Assembly (NCBI RefSeq): GCF_002155685.1
Contig: NZ_MUYK01000012.1
Coordinates: 1 to 64,000 of the forward strand
Origin: Erythrobacter colymbi
GTDB taxonomy: Bacteria > Pseudomonadota > Alphaproteobacteria > Sphingomonadales > Sphingomonadaceae
Reading direction: 5' to 3'
DNA: 64,000 nt
Positions 7,196 to 17,257 of this stretch are shown piece by piece. Positions within the stretch are counted from its first letter, which is position 1, and the number at the start of each line of letters is the position of its first letter. The notes beneath the pieces are model-generated. The model searched no databases. It saw nothing but the letters and a program-made list of their open reading frames with translations, and had not been told where the DNA came from. Made by a program: the position numbers and the translations under genes.

Positions 7196-10003
7196 TCAGA
7201 AGGTGATGCGCACCCCGCCCGAATAGCGGCGGCCGAAGCGTTCGTATTCGATCGTCAGGTTGTCGGTGAACGGGGTCGGCGTGCCGGTCGCGGTCAGCAG
7301 GTTGCCCGGCTCCGAGAAGCGGCGGCCCGGCTTGTTGAGCAGGTTCGAGGCATCAAAATAAACCTCGAAATTGCGATTGATTGCATAGCGTGCCGAGAAG
7401 TCCATCTCGTCGTCCGCCGCCCAGTAGGTGTCGCCCGCGTCGGTCAGATCATTGGCGATGCCGTCCAGCCAGGCGCTGCGCTTCTGGTACTGGAGACGGG
7501 CGGAGAAGCCGTACTTCTCGTAATAGGCGCCGATATTGTAGACGTAGTCCGAGGTGCCCGGCAGGCGCACCTTGCGTGCCGGGATGTTGGAGGCGGCGAA
7601 GGCGGGCTTGGTCGCCTCGCTGTCGTTGAGGGTGAGGTTGGCGGTGATCCCGAAGCCGCCGAGCCAGCCGGGCAGGCCGAGATCGTCGGTCCAGGGTTCA
7701 AGCTGGAGCTGGGCCGCCATTTCGAGCCCGATGATCCGGCCCTCGCCCGCGTTGTTGATGCCGGAGAAGATGTAGTCCGACCGGTCGATCCCGCCGAAGT
7801 TCAGCGCGTTCGAACCGAAGGTGCGGCGGTCGGTGTAGAGCACGTCGCGCACGTCGCGGTAGAAGGCGCCGATCGAGAGGAAGCCCTGCGGCACGATGTA
7901 CCATTCAAGGTAGCTGTCGAGGCCCCACGAGCGTTCCGGCTTCACCGCCGGGTTGCCGCCTGAGATCGTCTCGTTGGCATCGTTGATCTGCACGTTGGGA
8001 CGCAGCTGGTCGTAATCGGCCCGCGCCGCGCCGGTGGTGTAGCCGATGCGGAATTTGCCGTTGGGCGAGACGTTGTAGTTCACGTGGAGGCTCGGGAAGA
8101 GCAGCGTGCTGGCGGCCTCGGCGTTGATCACCGTGGTGGTGCCGGGAACCGTGGCGACGCCGGTGTTCTCGACCCGCTCGATGCGCACGCCGCCGAGGAT
8201 GCTGCCCCAGTCGTACTTGAGCGTGCCCATGATGAAGCCCGCGTAGATCGTCTCGCGTACCTTGTAGTCCTCGTCGGTGAGGCGGGTGCGGGCAAAGTTG
8301 GCGCGCGCCGCGTTCGAGGCTGCGGTCATCGCCGCGGTGTCGAAGTAGCGGAAGGTGTAGCCGAGCGGGATCTTGCCCTGGAACGGGGTGTCCAGCGAGA
8401 AGGCGTTGTAATCGGTCGGGATGCCGATGGTGGCGAAGTCCGCGCTCGAGGTGCGCAGGATCTCGAAGTTGACCGATTCCTTGGTGCGCCGGTCGTACTG
8501 GAAGCCCGCCTTGAAGGTCGCCTCGGCCCCGAGGAAGCCGGTCTCGTAAGCGAGCACGGCGCGTCCGGTGTAGGCATCGGTATCGTCGACCAGATCGGCG
8601 ACGCGCAGCTGGGCGAGCGGCTTGGTGAAGGTGTCGATCGCGGTCACCGCGGTGCCGGCCTGATAGCGGGTCGGGCCCGACAGCTGCACCGTGTTGAACA
8701 GCTGCACGCGCGCACGGAGCGGATCGGTGAAGTCATAGCTCACGGTCGGGCGCAGAGTGCGGGTCGAGGGGCTGTTCCAGCGCGCCTCGCCCGTCACCGA
8801 GCGGTCATCGCGCGAACGGGTGTAGTTGCCGGTCCATTCGAGCCGCAGACCGCTGTCGCCGAAGGTGTGCTTGCCTTCGATGGTGTTGGTGAAGATCGAC
8901 TGGCGGAAGGCGCGCAGGGTCGAACGCTGGTTGATGTCGATGCCGTAGACCGTGCCGGCGAGCGGCGTGTTGCCGATGCAGATGTCGGCATAGCCGGTGG
9001 TGGTCGGCGAGGTGTTGACCGTCGTCGGGCAATCGGCGGTGTTCGCGACCAGATCGCCCTGCCGGTCGTCGAGATCGAAGATGTAGTTGTCGCGCGCCTC
9101 GTCGTCGGTGAAGATGGTGTAGACCGAACGCAGCGAGATCTGGTTGTCGTCGTTCGGGCGCCAGTCGAGCCGACCCGAGACCGACCAGTTCTTGCGGGTC
9201 AGGCGGTAGAGCTTGTTCTCGGTCTCGCGCGCCCAGAAGCGGGTGGCACTGCCGGGGCGGGTATCCTGCGAGACGCGCTCCCAGTCGGTCTCGAAGTTGT
9301 CGGTGATCATGTTGCGTTCGTAATAGGTGCCCGAGACGAGCACCCCGATCTCGCCCAGCCCGCCGACATCGAAGCGGTCGGACAGCACGAGGTTGGCTTC
9401 ATATTCCTTGCGGTCGCCCAGCTCGGCGATCCCCGCCCCCGCCTTGCCGAAGGCGCGCAGGCCCGGATAGTCGAAGGCCGAACGGGTGATGATGTTGACG
9501 TTGCCCGCCACGGTCTCGCCCGGCATTTCCGGGGTCACGGCCTTGGAGACGATGATCTGCGAGGCGATGGCCGAGGGGATCGAATCGAAGCGCGCGTCGC
9601 GGCCTTCGGGGCTGACGATGTTGATCCCGTCGAAGCTCAGTGTGGTCCAGTAGTTGGGCGCGCCGCGGATCGAGATGTAGCGCGCCTGGCCCTGGTCGCG
9701 CTCGACCGCGAGGCCGGGCAGGCGGCCGGTGGCCTGGGCGACGTTCTGGTCGGGCAGGCGGCCGACCGAGTCCGCCGAGAGGACCGAGACGAGGTTGTCC
9801 GACTGGCGCTGGGTGCGCAGCGCGGCGGCTTCGGATTCGGCGATCGGGCGGGTGCCGTCGACCACGATTTCCTCGCCCTCGGCCGGGGCGGCTTCCTCGG
9901 CGGTCAGATCTTCGGCCAGCACCGCCTGCGGAATGGCGGCAACAGCGGCGAGCATGAGAGCCTTGCGCGACAGGCGCAGGCCGGGATTTGCGGACTTGAA
10001 CAT
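7196..10003 (-). CDS. TonB-dependent outer membrane receptor (TonB-Xanth-Caul type)
   Basis: A 935-residue receptor. The signal peptide MFKSANPGLRLSRKALMLAA continues to AVLAE (about residue 30), followed by an acidic spacer with EEIVVDGTRP, which resembles a TonB box. The plug contains LSADSVGRLPDQNVAQATGRLPGLAVERDQG and GNVNIITRSAFDY. The barrel ends in GVRITF. The RLPDQNVAEA-like signature marks the large Xanthomonas/Caulobacter-type subfamily, whose members often import carbohydrates or other large nutrients. The substrate cannot be named here. The start at 10003 is preferred because the 24 upstream residues precede the signal peptide and GGGGAA lies just before this ATG. Confidence 0.88.
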   Translation of the reverse strand: MFKSANPGLRLSRKALMLAAVAAIPQAVLAEDLTAEEAAPAEGEEIVVDGTRPIAESEAAALRTQRQSDNLVSVLSADSVGRLPDQNVAQATGRLPGLAVERDQGQARYISIRGAPNYWTTLSFDGINIVSPEGRDARFDSIPSAIASQIIVSKAVTPEMPGETVAGNVNIITRSAFDYPGLRAFGKAGAGIAELGDRKEYEANLVLSDRFDVGGLGEIGVLVSGTYYERNMITDNFETDWERVSQDTRPGSATRFWARETENKLYRLTRKNWSVSGRLDWRPNDDNQISLRSVYTIFTDDEARDNYIFDLDDRQGDLVANTADCPTTVNTSPTTTGYADICIGNTPLAGTVYGIDINQRSTLRAFRQSIFTNTIEGKHTFGDSGLRLEWTGNYTRSRDDRSVTGEARWNSPSTRTLRPTVSYDFTDPLRARVQLFNTVQLSGPTRYQAGTAVTAIDTFTKPLAQLRVADLVDDTDAYTGRAVLAYETGFLGAEATFKAGFQYDRRTKESVNFEILRTSSADFATIGIPTDYNAFSLDTPFQGKIPLGYTFRYFDTAAMTAASNAARANFARTRLTDEDYKVRETIYAGFIMGTLKYDWGSILGGVRIERVENTGVATVPGTTTVINAEAASTLLFPSLHVNYNVSPNGKFRIGYTTGAARADYDQLRPNVQINDANETISGGNPAVKPERSWGLDSYLEWYIVPQGFLSIGAFYRDVRDVLYTDRRTFGSNALNFGGIDRSDYIFSGINNAGEGRIIGLEMAAQLQLEPWTDDLGLPGWLGGFGITANLTLNDSEATKPAFAASNIPARKVRLPGTSDYVYNIGAYYEKYGFSARLQYQKRSAWLDGIANDLTDAGDTYWAADDEMDFSARYAINRNFEVYFDASNLLNKPGRRFSEPGNLLTATGTPTPFTDNLTIEYERFGRRYSGGVRITF

Positions 10004-10068
10004 CGATGTTCCCCAATTGGCGTGACGAATTGGGGCGCGGCTATGGACAGCGCGTGACACTTTGCAGA

Positions 10069-10082
10069 CCGTCACATGACGG
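10069..10082. promoter_or_regulatory. 14-bp palindrome in receptor promoter region
   Basis: CCGTCA-CA-TGACGG, partly repeated as GGTCACATGG immediately after, lies 65 bases upstream of the second TonB receptor start on the minus strand. It could be an operator; no regulator family is recognised. Confidence 0.35.
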
Positions 10083-10251
10083 CGGTCACATGGTTGAAAT
10101 ACTGCGGTTTTTCGCAGGTTTGGCGCGGATCACTGCAACCGCATGCAATCCCACGGCTTTTCATCCCGTCAGGCGGCTTGCCGCCTCGCGACGCGCGCGC
10201 GGTTCTGCGAATTGTCGCGCACCTGTGGCGCAAGTGCCGCAGGATGTGCGG

Positions 10252-11475
10252 CTAGATCGTCGCCCAGTCGATCGGCTGGTGCCGGTCGAGCACGCGGGAA
10301 TGATCGGTGAGCGGGTATTTGAGGCCCGTGGCGCAGTTGAACAGCAGCGCTTCCTCGTCCGGCCGCACAAGGCCCGTCGCAAGCGCCTTTTCGTAGGCCG
10401 CCAGCGTCGCCCCGCCCTCGGGGCAGAGCAGGGTGCCGTCCTCGCGCGCGACTGCGTCCACCGCCGCCTCGATCGCGGCATCGATTACCGAGATGGCAAA
10501 GCCGCCGCTTTCGCGCACCGCGTCGAGGATCAGGAAATCGCCCACGGCTTGCGGCACGCGGATGCCGCAGGCGACGGTTGCCGGGTCTTCCCAGCGCACC
10601 GCGTGGCGCTCGCCCGCGTCGAAGGCGCGCACGATCGGTGCGCAGCCCTCGGCCTGCACCGCGACCATGCGCGGGCGTTCGGGGCCGATGAGGCCGATCG
10701 CCTCGAGTTCGGCAAAGGCCTTCCACATGCCGATCAGGCCCGTGCCCCCGCCGGTGGGGTAGAAGATCACGTCGGGCACCCGCCAGCCCATCTGTTCGAC
10801 CAGTTCGAGGCCCATCGTCTTCTTGCCCTCGATCCGGTAGGGCTCCTTGAGGGTCGAGAGGTCGAACCACCCCTGCGTCTCGCGCCCGGTGGCGACGAGC
10901 TTGCCGCAATCGTCGATCTGGCCGTTCACGCGGTAGACCCGCGCGCCGTAAGCGGCGATCTCGCGGATGTTGATCTCGGGCGTTTCCTCGGGGGCGAAGA
11001 TCACCGTCTCGATCCCGGCCGCCGCGGCATAGGCCGCCGCCGCCGCGCCGGCATTGCCGTTGGTCGGCATGGCGATCTTCGTGATGCCGAATTCCTTGGC
11101 CATCGAAAGCGCCATCGCCAGGCCGCGCGCCTTGAAGGAGCCGGTGGGCAGGCGCCCCTCGTCCTTGACCCAGAGCGTCTCCACCCCGAGCCGTGCTGCC
11201 GTGCGCGCCAGCGGCAGGATCGGGGTGGCGACCTCGCCCAGATCGATGCGGTTGCTGTAATCGGCGAGCGGCAGCAGCTCGCGCCACTTCCACAGGCTCG
11301 CGGGGCGGCTGGCGAGAATCTCGCGGCTCAGCACCTTGGCGACGGCGGGCAGATCATAGCGCACCAGCAGCGGCCGCCCGGCGCGCGAGAGCTGGTGGAC
11401 CTCGCCCGCAGGATAGTGCTCGCCGGTCAGCCCGCATTCGAGATGGGTGACGAAGTTGTGGGGGGTGTAGGTCAC
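10252..11475 (-). CDS. Threonine synthase-like PLP enzyme
   Basis: A 407-residue fold-type II PLP enzyme. The lysine that binds PLP is in LPTGSFKARG (near residue 92), preceded by the LGEVATPILPL substrate loop. The glycine-rich phosphate-binding loop is FYPTGGGTGLIGMWKAF near 210. An N-terminal LECGLTGEHYPAG segment holds a Cys-containing region typical of threonine synthases of the plant-like type. It would convert O-phosphohomoserine to threonine, but dehydratase-like relatives exist, so specificity is not certain. GTG at 11475 is chosen because GGGAGG lies 9 bases upstream. It follows an aminotransferase gene on the same strand after a 65-base gap, probably one operon. Confidence 0.8.
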   Translation of the reverse strand: MTYTPHNFVTHLECGLTGEHYPAGEVHQLSRAGRPLLVRYDLPAVAKVLSREILASRPASLWKWRELLPLADYSNRIDLGEVATPILPLARTAARLGVETLWVKDEGRLPTGSFKARGLAMALSMAKEFGITKIAMPTNGNAGAAAAAYAAAAGIETVIFAPEETPEINIREIAAYGARVYRVNGQIDDCGKLVATGRETQGWFDLSTLKEPYRIEGKKTMGLELVEQMGWRVPDVIFYPTGGGTGLIGMWKAFAELEAIGLIGPERPRMVAVQAEGCAPIVRAFDAGERHAVRWEDPATVACGIRVPQAVGDFLILDAVRESGGFAISVIDAAIEAAVDAVAREDGTLLCPEGGATLAAYEKALATGLVRPDEEALLFNCATGLKYPLTDHSRVLDRHQPIDWATI

Positions 11476-11540
11476 GCGCAAAGGCCTCCCGGGGAATGTT
11501 TTGACGGGCGGTAGCGTCTGTGCGGCGCGGCTGCCAGCCC

Positions 11541-12707
11541 CTAGCCGCGCAGCAGCCCCGGCACGGCCAGCGCCTCGCCCAGCCGCGCGAGCGCCGCATC
11601 GAGCGTTGCGCGCTCCTTGGCGAAGCAGAAGCGCACGAGGTGGGTGGCGGGCTCGCTGGCGAAAAAGGCCGAGACCGGGATCGCGGCGACGCCCGCGCGG
11701 TCGATGATCGCCTCGCAGAACGCCGTGTCGTCCGCCGCGATGCCGGAAGCCGCCAGATCGACCGACACGAAATAGGTCGCCGCGCTCGGCAGGGGGACAA
11801 GGCCGAGTGCGGCCAGCCCCCCGCTCAGCACATCGCGCGAGGCCTGATGCTGGTCGCGCGCGGTGGCGATCCACGCGTCCTCGTTCTCCAGTCCCTCGGC
11901 GAGCGCCCATTGCAGGTTGGGCGGGGTGGTGAAGGTCAGGAACTGGTGCGCCTTGGCCAGCACCCGCGCGAGTGGCGGGGCGGCGCACATCCAGCCCACC
12001 TTCCACCCCGTGAGGCCGAAGATCTTCCCCGCCGATCCGATCTTGACCGTGCGCTCGCGCATCCCCGGACAGGCCATCAGCGAGCGGTGCGCGCCCCCGT
12101 CATAGACCAGCGCCTCCCACACCTCGTCGCAGATCGCCACCAGATCATGCGCCGCGCAGCGCTCGGCGAGGAAGGCGAGATCATCGGGATGCGCGCGGGT
12201 GCCGAGCGGGTTGAGCGGATCGTTGAACACCAGAAGCCGCGTGGCGGGGCCGATCGCCGCGTCGAAGGCCTCGCGGTCGATCCGCCCGGACGGCAGGGCG
12301 AGGCGCAGCACCTTCGCCGTCCCCCCGGCGCGCTCGACCAGCGGCAGGTAGGCATCGTAGAGCGGGGCGAACAGCAGCACCTCGTCGCCCGGCCGGATCA
12401 GCGCGAGCAGGCTTGCGGCCAGCGCCTCGGTCGCGCCCGAGGTGATGACGACCTCGTCCGGATCGAGCGCGAGGCCCTGATGCCGCCCGTACCACCGCGC
12501 CACCGCCCCGCGCAGTTCGGGCAGTCCGGTCGCGGGCGGATACTGGTTCGAGCGTTCCTCCAGCGCGCGGGCGGCGGCGGCGATTACCCGGTCGCAGCGC
12601 GGGCCATCGGGAAAGCCCTGCCCGAGGTTGATCGCACCGCGCGCGCGGGCGCGGGCCGACATGGCTTCGAAGATCGTCGTCGGCATATCGCGGAACAGCG
12701 GGTTCAT
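11541..12707 (-). CDS. Class I/II pyridoxal-phosphate aminotransferase
   Basis: A 388-residue aminotransferase of fold type I. INLGQGFPDGP near residue 26 and the NQYPPATGLPELR segment are typical of the YbdL/kynurenine aminotransferase branch. Other features are the VVITSGATEA cofactor-binding loop near 90, NDPLNPLGT near 160, CDEVWEALVYDG near 195, and the Schiff-base lysine in SAGKIFGLTGWKVGW near 228. The C-terminal HLVRFCFAK contributes the carboxylate-binding arginine. It probably moves amino groups between amino acids such as methionine, glutamine or aromatic substrates and oxo acids. It is the first gene of a likely pair with the threonine-synthase-like gene. Confidence 0.88.
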   Translation of the reverse strand: MNPLFRDMPTTIFEAMSARARARGAINLGQGFPDGPRCDRVIAAAARALEERSNQYPPATGLPELRGAVARWYGRHQGLALDPDEVVITSGATEALAASLLALIRPGDEVLLFAPLYDAYLPLVERAGGTAKVLRLALPSGRIDREAFDAAIGPATRLLVFNDPLNPLGTRAHPDDLAFLAERCAAHDLVAICDEVWEALVYDGGAHRSLMACPGMRERTVKIGSAGKIFGLTGWKVGWMCAAPPLARVLAKAHQFLTFTTPPNLQWALAEGLENEDAWIATARDQHQASRDVLSGGLAALGLVPLPSAATYFVSVDLAASGIAADDTAFCEAIIDRAGVAAIPVSAFFASEPATHLVRFCFAKERATLDAALARLGEALAVPGLLRG

Positions 12708-12900
12708 GGCCGGGGCTATACCGCGCGATGCAGCGGATATGAACAGGTGCGGCCCTGTCCGGTCAGGCCGAGACGAAATTGCGGTGGCCGGAGCGAAACC
12801 GGATGGGCCTTGGTAGCGTTATCTGCATATCTGCTACAGCTCGCATACCAAAAGATAATGGGCGGACGCCGCCTTCCTGTTTCCTCTCCGGGTGAATTTC

Positions 12901-14061
12901 ATGCTCAAATCCCGTCTGTCGCTTGCCGCACTGGCAGCCCTTGCGCTTGCCGGTTGCTCGGGTGACGCCGCTCAGGACCAGCGCCAAAAGGGTGCGCCGG
13001 AGGTGGGCTATGTGGTGGTCGAGACCAGCGACGTGCCCGTGGCGGTCGAGCTGGCCGGGCGGGTCGCGGCTTTCGAGATGTCCGAGGTGCGCCCGCAGGT
13101 CACCGGCCTGATTCGCCGCCGTCTGTTCACCGAAGGCACGGTGGTGCGTGCGGGACAAACCCTCTACGAGATCGACACGCGCCTCTACCGCGCGGCTGCC
13201 GCCGAGGCCGAGGCGAACCTTGCGAGCGCGCTCGCCAATGCCGAGGCCACACGGGTGCGGGCCGAGCGCCTGAAGCCGCTCGCCGAGGCGCAGGCGGTTT
13301 CGCTGCAGGACTATACCGACGCGCAGGCTGCCGCACGGCAGGCCGCCGCCGCCGTGAAGCAGGCGCGCGCGCAGGTGCAGACCGCGGGAGTGAACCTGCA
13401 ATTCACCCGCGTCCCCGCCCCGATCAGCGGGCGCATCGGCCGCTCGCTGTTCACCGTCGGCGCGCTCGTCACCGGCAACCAGGCCGAGCCGCTGGCGGTG
13501 ATCCAGGGCGTCGATCCGGTGTTCGTCGACATCCAGCAATCGAGCGCCGAGCTGCTCGCCCTGCGCCGTGCGCTGGCGCAGGGCGGGGCGGTGCCGGGCA
13601 GCACCTCGGTCGCGCTGGTGCTGGAGGACGGCAGCGAATACCCCCAGCGCGGGCAGGTGCAGTTCTCCGAGGTGATGGTGGATGCCGGCACGGGCACGGT
13701 GACGCTGCGCGCCCGCTTCGCCAATCCGCAAGGCCTGCTGCTGCCGGGCATGTTCGTGCGCGCGCGGTTCGAGCAGGCGGTGGACAAGGGCGCGATCCTC
13801 GTCCCGCAGCCCGCCCTCACCCGCAACGCGCGGGGCGAGGCGAGCGTCTTCGTGGTCGATGCCGGCAACAAGGCAGCCGAGCGCAAGGTCACGGCGCCGC
13901 GCGCCCTCGGCACCGACTGGGTGGTGACCAGCGGTCTGAAGCCGGGCGACAAGGTGATCGTGCAGGGCCTCGCGCGCCTCAAGCCCGGTGCGCCGATCAA
14001 GCCCGTCCCCGCCAGCAAGCCGCAGACCATCGCCGCGCCCAAGCCCGGCGCCAAAGGCTGA
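12901..14061 (+). CDS. RND efflux periplasmic adaptor lipoprotein
   Basis: A 386-residue membrane fusion protein of the AcrA/MexA type. A lipobox LALAGC places the acylated Cys near residue 20, anchoring it in the inner membrane. Next come a half lipoyl motif (VRPQVTGLIRRRLFTEGTVVRAGQTLYEID, about 60-90), an alpha-helical hairpin rich in Ala and Glu (about 95-165), the second lipoyl half with PAPISGRIGRSLFTVGALV, and beta-barrel and membrane-proximal domains. It is 10 bases upstream of the pump gene. ATG 12901 is used; a GTG three codons earlier is possible. The upstream 193-base region contains no adjacent regulator gene. Confidence 0.92.
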   Translation: MLKSRLSLAALAALALAGCSGDAAQDQRQKGAPEVGYVVVETSDVPVAVELAGRVAAFEMSEVRPQVTGLIRRRLFTEGTVVRAGQTLYEIDTRLYRAAAAEAEANLASALANAEATRVRAERLKPLAEAQAVSLQDYTDAQAAARQAAAAVKQARAQVQTAGVNLQFTRVPAPISGRIGRSLFTVGALVTGNQAEPLAVIQGVDPVFVDIQQSSAELLALRRALAQGGAVPGSTSVALVLEDGSEYPQRGQVQFSEVMVDAGTGTVTLRARFANPQGLLLPGMFVRARFEQAVDKGAILVPQPALTRNARGEASVFVVDAGNKAAERKVTAPRALGTDWVVTSGLKPGDKVIVQGLARLKPGAPIKPVPASKPQTIAAPKPGAKG

Positions 14062-14071
14062 GGCGCGGGCC

Positions 14072-17000
14072 ATGTCGCGCATCTTCATCGAACGGCCGAT
14101 CTTTGCCTGGGTGCTGGCGATCATCACCATGCTCGCGGGCGTGGGCGCGATCACCCTGCTGCCGATCGCGCAATATCCCGACGTCGCCCCGCCGCAGGTC
14201 AATATCCGCGCGACCTTCCCCGGCGCCTCGGCCGAGACGCTGGAGAACTCGGTGACCCAGATCATCGAACAGCAGCTGACCGGGATCGACGGGCTGCTCT
14301 ATTTCAGCTCCAGCTCGACCTCGCGCGGGCAGGTGACGATCAGCGCGACCTTCGCCAAGGGCACCGATCCCGACATCGCGCAGGTGCAGGTGCAGAACCA
14401 GGTGCAGTCCGCGCTGCCCCGCCTGCCGCAGCAGGTGCAGCAGCAGGGCCTGCGCGTCACCAAGTCGAACCCCGATTTCCTGATGATCGTCGGCGTCTAT
14501 GACGAGACCGACCGCGCGACCAATATCGACGTGTCCGACTTCCTCGTCTCGAACCTTCAGGACGAGCTCGCCCGGATCGAGGGCGTGGGCGAGACCAATG
14601 TCTACGGCTCGCAATATGCGATGCGCATCTGGCTCGATCCCAACAGGCTCGCCGCGGTCGGGCTGATGCCGGGCGACATCATCACCGCGATCCGCAACCA
14701 GAACACCGAAGTCGCCGCGGGCGAGGTGGGCGGCTTGCCGCAGCCCGAGAGCAATCGGTTGAATGCCGTCGTCACCGCGCAATCGCGGCTGCGCACGGCA
14801 GACCAGTTCAAGGCGATCATCCTCAAGGCCGATGCCAGCGGCGCGCTGGTGCGGCTCGGCGATATCGCGCGGGTCGAGCTGGGGGCTGAGAACTACGCCG
14901 CCTCGAGCCGCATCAACGGCCACCCGGGCGCGGGCCTCGCGATCAGCCTCGCGCCGGGGGCCGACGCGCTCGCCACCGCCGATCTCGTCAAGGCGGCGGT
15001 CGAGAGAGCCAAGCCCGGCTTTCCGACCGGCTACAACGTGGCCTATGCGAACGACACCACGGCCTTCATCCGCCTCTCGATCGAGGAGGTGGTGCAGACC
15101 CTGATCGAGGCGATCCTGCTGGTGATCGTGGTGATGTTCGTCTTCCTGCAGAGCTGGCGGGCGACGCTGATCCCGACCATCGCCGTGCCGGTGGTGCTGC
15201 TGGGTACCTTCGCGATCTTCTATCTGGCGGGCTTCACCATCAACACGCTGACCCTGTTCGGGCTTGTGCTGGCGATCGGCCTGCTGGTCGACGACGCGAT
15301 CGTGGTGGTCGAGAATGTCGAGCGGTTGCTCGAAGAGAACCCCGAGATGACGCCGAAGGAGGCGACGATCCGCTCGATGGGAGAAATCCAGGTCGCGCTG
15401 GTCGCGATTGCCATTGTGCTGTCTGCGGTGTTCCTGCCGATGGCCTTCTTCGGCGGGTCGACGGGGGTGATCTACCGCCAGTTCTCGGTGACGATCATCT
15501 CGGCGATGGCGCTGTCGGCACTGGTCGCGCTGATCCTGAGCCCGGCGCTGACGGCCTCGCTGCTGCGCCAGAAGCACCATGCGCGGGAGGCGGGCGAGAG
15601 CGCGCTCCATCGCCGGTGGCCGTGGGGTGCCGAGCGGCTCGAGCGCGCGCAGGCGTGGTTCAACGACAGCTTTGCGCGCGGCACCAACCGCTATGTCGCC
15701 GCGGTCCAGCGCGTGGTCGACCGCAAGTACCTGTTCCTCGCGATCTATGCCGCGGTGGTGGTGCTGCTTGCCGCGCTGTTCCTGCGCCTGCCGACCGGCT
15801 TCCTGCCGACCGAGGATCAGGGCGCGGCGCAGGTGCAGTTCCGCCTGCCTGCGGGCGCGACGCAGGGGCGCACCCGCGAGGTGCAGCTCGCCATCGAGAA
15901 ATACATGCTGACCGACGAGAGCGCGAATGTCGCCACGATGCTCACCGTCGCGGGCGGCGGCGGCGGGGCGGCGGGGCAGAACACCGGACAGGGCTTCGTC
16001 AACTTCGTCGACTGGGCCGAGCGCAAGGGCGCCGAAAACTCCGCCGACGCGATCACCCAGCGCGCGACGAAGGCGTTTGCCGGCTTCCGCGATGCGCAGG
16101 TCAACATGCTCGTTCCCCCTGCGATCCGCGGACTGGGGCAGAGCAACGGCTTCACGCTCCAGCTCCAGAACACCAGCGGGATGAGCCGCGAGGACTTCCT
16201 CGCCGCGCGCGACAAGCTGCTTGAGGCGGCGAGCAAGGACCCGGTGCTGTCGGGCGTGCGGCTGGGCGAGCTGCCCGATACGCAGACGCTTCAGGTCGAT
16301 ATCGACCAGCCGCGCCTCGCCGCGCTTGGCCTCAACCAGTCGGACGTGAACACCACGCTCTCGGCCGCGTGGGGGGGGCAGTACGTGAACGACTTCATCG
16401 ATCGCGGGCGGGTGAAGCGCGTCTTCGTGCAGGCCGACGCGCCCTACCGCGCGACGCCGGACGATATCGGCCAGTGGTTCGTGCGCGGCAGCAATGGCCA
16501 GATGGCGCCCTTCTCCGCCTTTGCCAGCACCCGCTGGTCGACCACGCCGACAACGCTGTCGCGCTTTCAGGGCTACCCCAGCTTCCAGTTCGACGGGCAG
16601 GCAGCCCCCGGGCAGAGCTCCGGCGCGGCGATGGACCGGATTGCCGAGCTGGCGGCGGAAATCCCCGGCGTCAGCGTCGCATGGTCGGGGCTGTCGTTCC
16701 AGGAACGCCTGTCCTCGGGTCAGGCCCCGCTGCTCTACGGTCTGTCGCTGCTGGTCGTGTTCCTGTGCCTTGCCGCGCTCTACGAAAGCTGGACGATCCC
16801 GGTGGCGGTGATGCTGGTGATCCCGCTGGGCCTCGTCGGCGCGGTCTTCGCGGTGACGCTCAGGGGGCTGGAGAACGACGTCTATCTCCAGATCGGCCTC
16901 CTCACCACGATGGGCCTTGCCGCCAAGAACGCGATCCTCGTGATCGAATTCGCCGAGCAGGCCGAGAAACGCGGCGCGCGGGTGATCGATGCGGCGCTGG

Positions 17001-17257
17001 AAGCGGCACGCCTGCGCCTGCGCCCGATCCTGATGACGAGCTTTGCCTTCATCTTCGGCGTGCTGCCGCTGGCGCTCTCGACCGGCGCGGGGGCGAACAG
17101 CCGCATCGCCATCGGCACATCGGTGATCGGCGGGATGCTGACCGCGACGCTGCTCGCGATCTTCTTCATCCCGCTGTTCTTCGTTATCGTCCGGCGCACC
17201 ACCCGCGACACCCTGAAGAAGCTGCGCCGTGCGCCCGAAGGAGGCACCACCGCATGA
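14072..17257 (+). CDS. RND multidrug efflux pump permease (HAE1 family)
   Basis: A 1061-residue inner membrane proton antiporter of the AcrB/MexB type. MSRIFIERPIFAWVLAII is the classic first transmembrane start. The proton-relay aspartates fall exactly at Asp407 and Asp408 in LAIGLLVDDAIVVVEN. Twelve transmembrane segments and two large periplasmic porter/docking loops are apparent, including a Gly-rich loop at about 625-640. With the adaptor and outer membrane factor on either side it forms a complete tripartite exporter for hydrophobic drugs, dyes or detergents. Its stop overlaps the ATG of the next gene by four bases. Confidence 0.95.
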   Translation: MSRIFIERPIFAWVLAIITMLAGVGAITLLPIAQYPDVAPPQVNIRATFPGASAETLENSVTQIIEQQLTGIDGLLYFSSSSTSRGQVTISATFAKGTDPDIAQVQVQNQVQSALPRLPQQVQQQGLRVTKSNPDFLMIVGVYDETDRATNIDVSDFLVSNLQDELARIEGVGETNVYGSQYAMRIWLDPNRLAAVGLMPGDIITAIRNQNTEVAAGEVGGLPQPESNRLNAVVTAQSRLRTADQFKAIILKADASGALVRLGDIARVELGAENYAASSRINGHPGAGLAISLAPGADALATADLVKAAVERAKPGFPTGYNVAYANDTTAFIRLSIEEVVQTLIEAILLVIVVMFVFLQSWRATLIPTIAVPVVLLGTFAIFYLAGFTINTLTLFGLVLAIGLLVDDAIVVVENVERLLEENPEMTPKEATIRSMGEIQVALVAIAIVLSAVFLPMAFFGGSTGVIYRQFSVTIISAMALSALVALILSPALTASLLRQKHHAREAGESALHRRWPWGAERLERAQAWFNDSFARGTNRYVAAVQRVVDRKYLFLAIYAAVVVLLAALFLRLPTGFLPTEDQGAAQVQFRLPAGATQGRTREVQLAIEKYMLTDESANVATMLTVAGGGGGAAGQNTGQGFVNFVDWAERKGAENSADAITQRATKAFAGFRDAQVNMLVPPAIRGLGQSNGFTLQLQNTSGMSREDFLAARDKLLEAASKDPVLSGVRLGELPDTQTLQVDIDQPRLAALGLNQSDVNTTLSAAWGGQYVNDFIDRGRVKRVFVQADAPYRATPDDIGQWFVRGSNGQMAPFSAFASTRWSTTPTTLSRFQGYPSFQFDGQAAPGQSSGAAMDRIAELAAEIPGVSVAWSGLSFQERLSSGQAPLLYGLSLLVVFLCLAALYESWTIPVAVMLVIPLGLVGAVFAVTLRGLENDVYLQIGLLTTMGLAAKNAILVIEFAEQAEKRGARVIDAALEAARLRLRPILMTSFAFIFGVLPLALSTGAGANSRIAIGTSVIGGMLTATLLAIFFIPLFFVIVRRTTRDTLKKLRRAPEGGTTA

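Noticed and set aside
8084-10057. Long open frame opposite the second TonB receptor (657 codons)
   Set aside because: Same reason: a shadow of the receptor codons, with low-complexity Arg/Ala/Val-rich translation and no ribosome binding site.
13997-15610. Antisense open frame across the RND pump (537 codons)
   Set aside because: The pump is unambiguous by motif and length. The opposite frame is rich in His, Asp and Arg with no recognisable domain.
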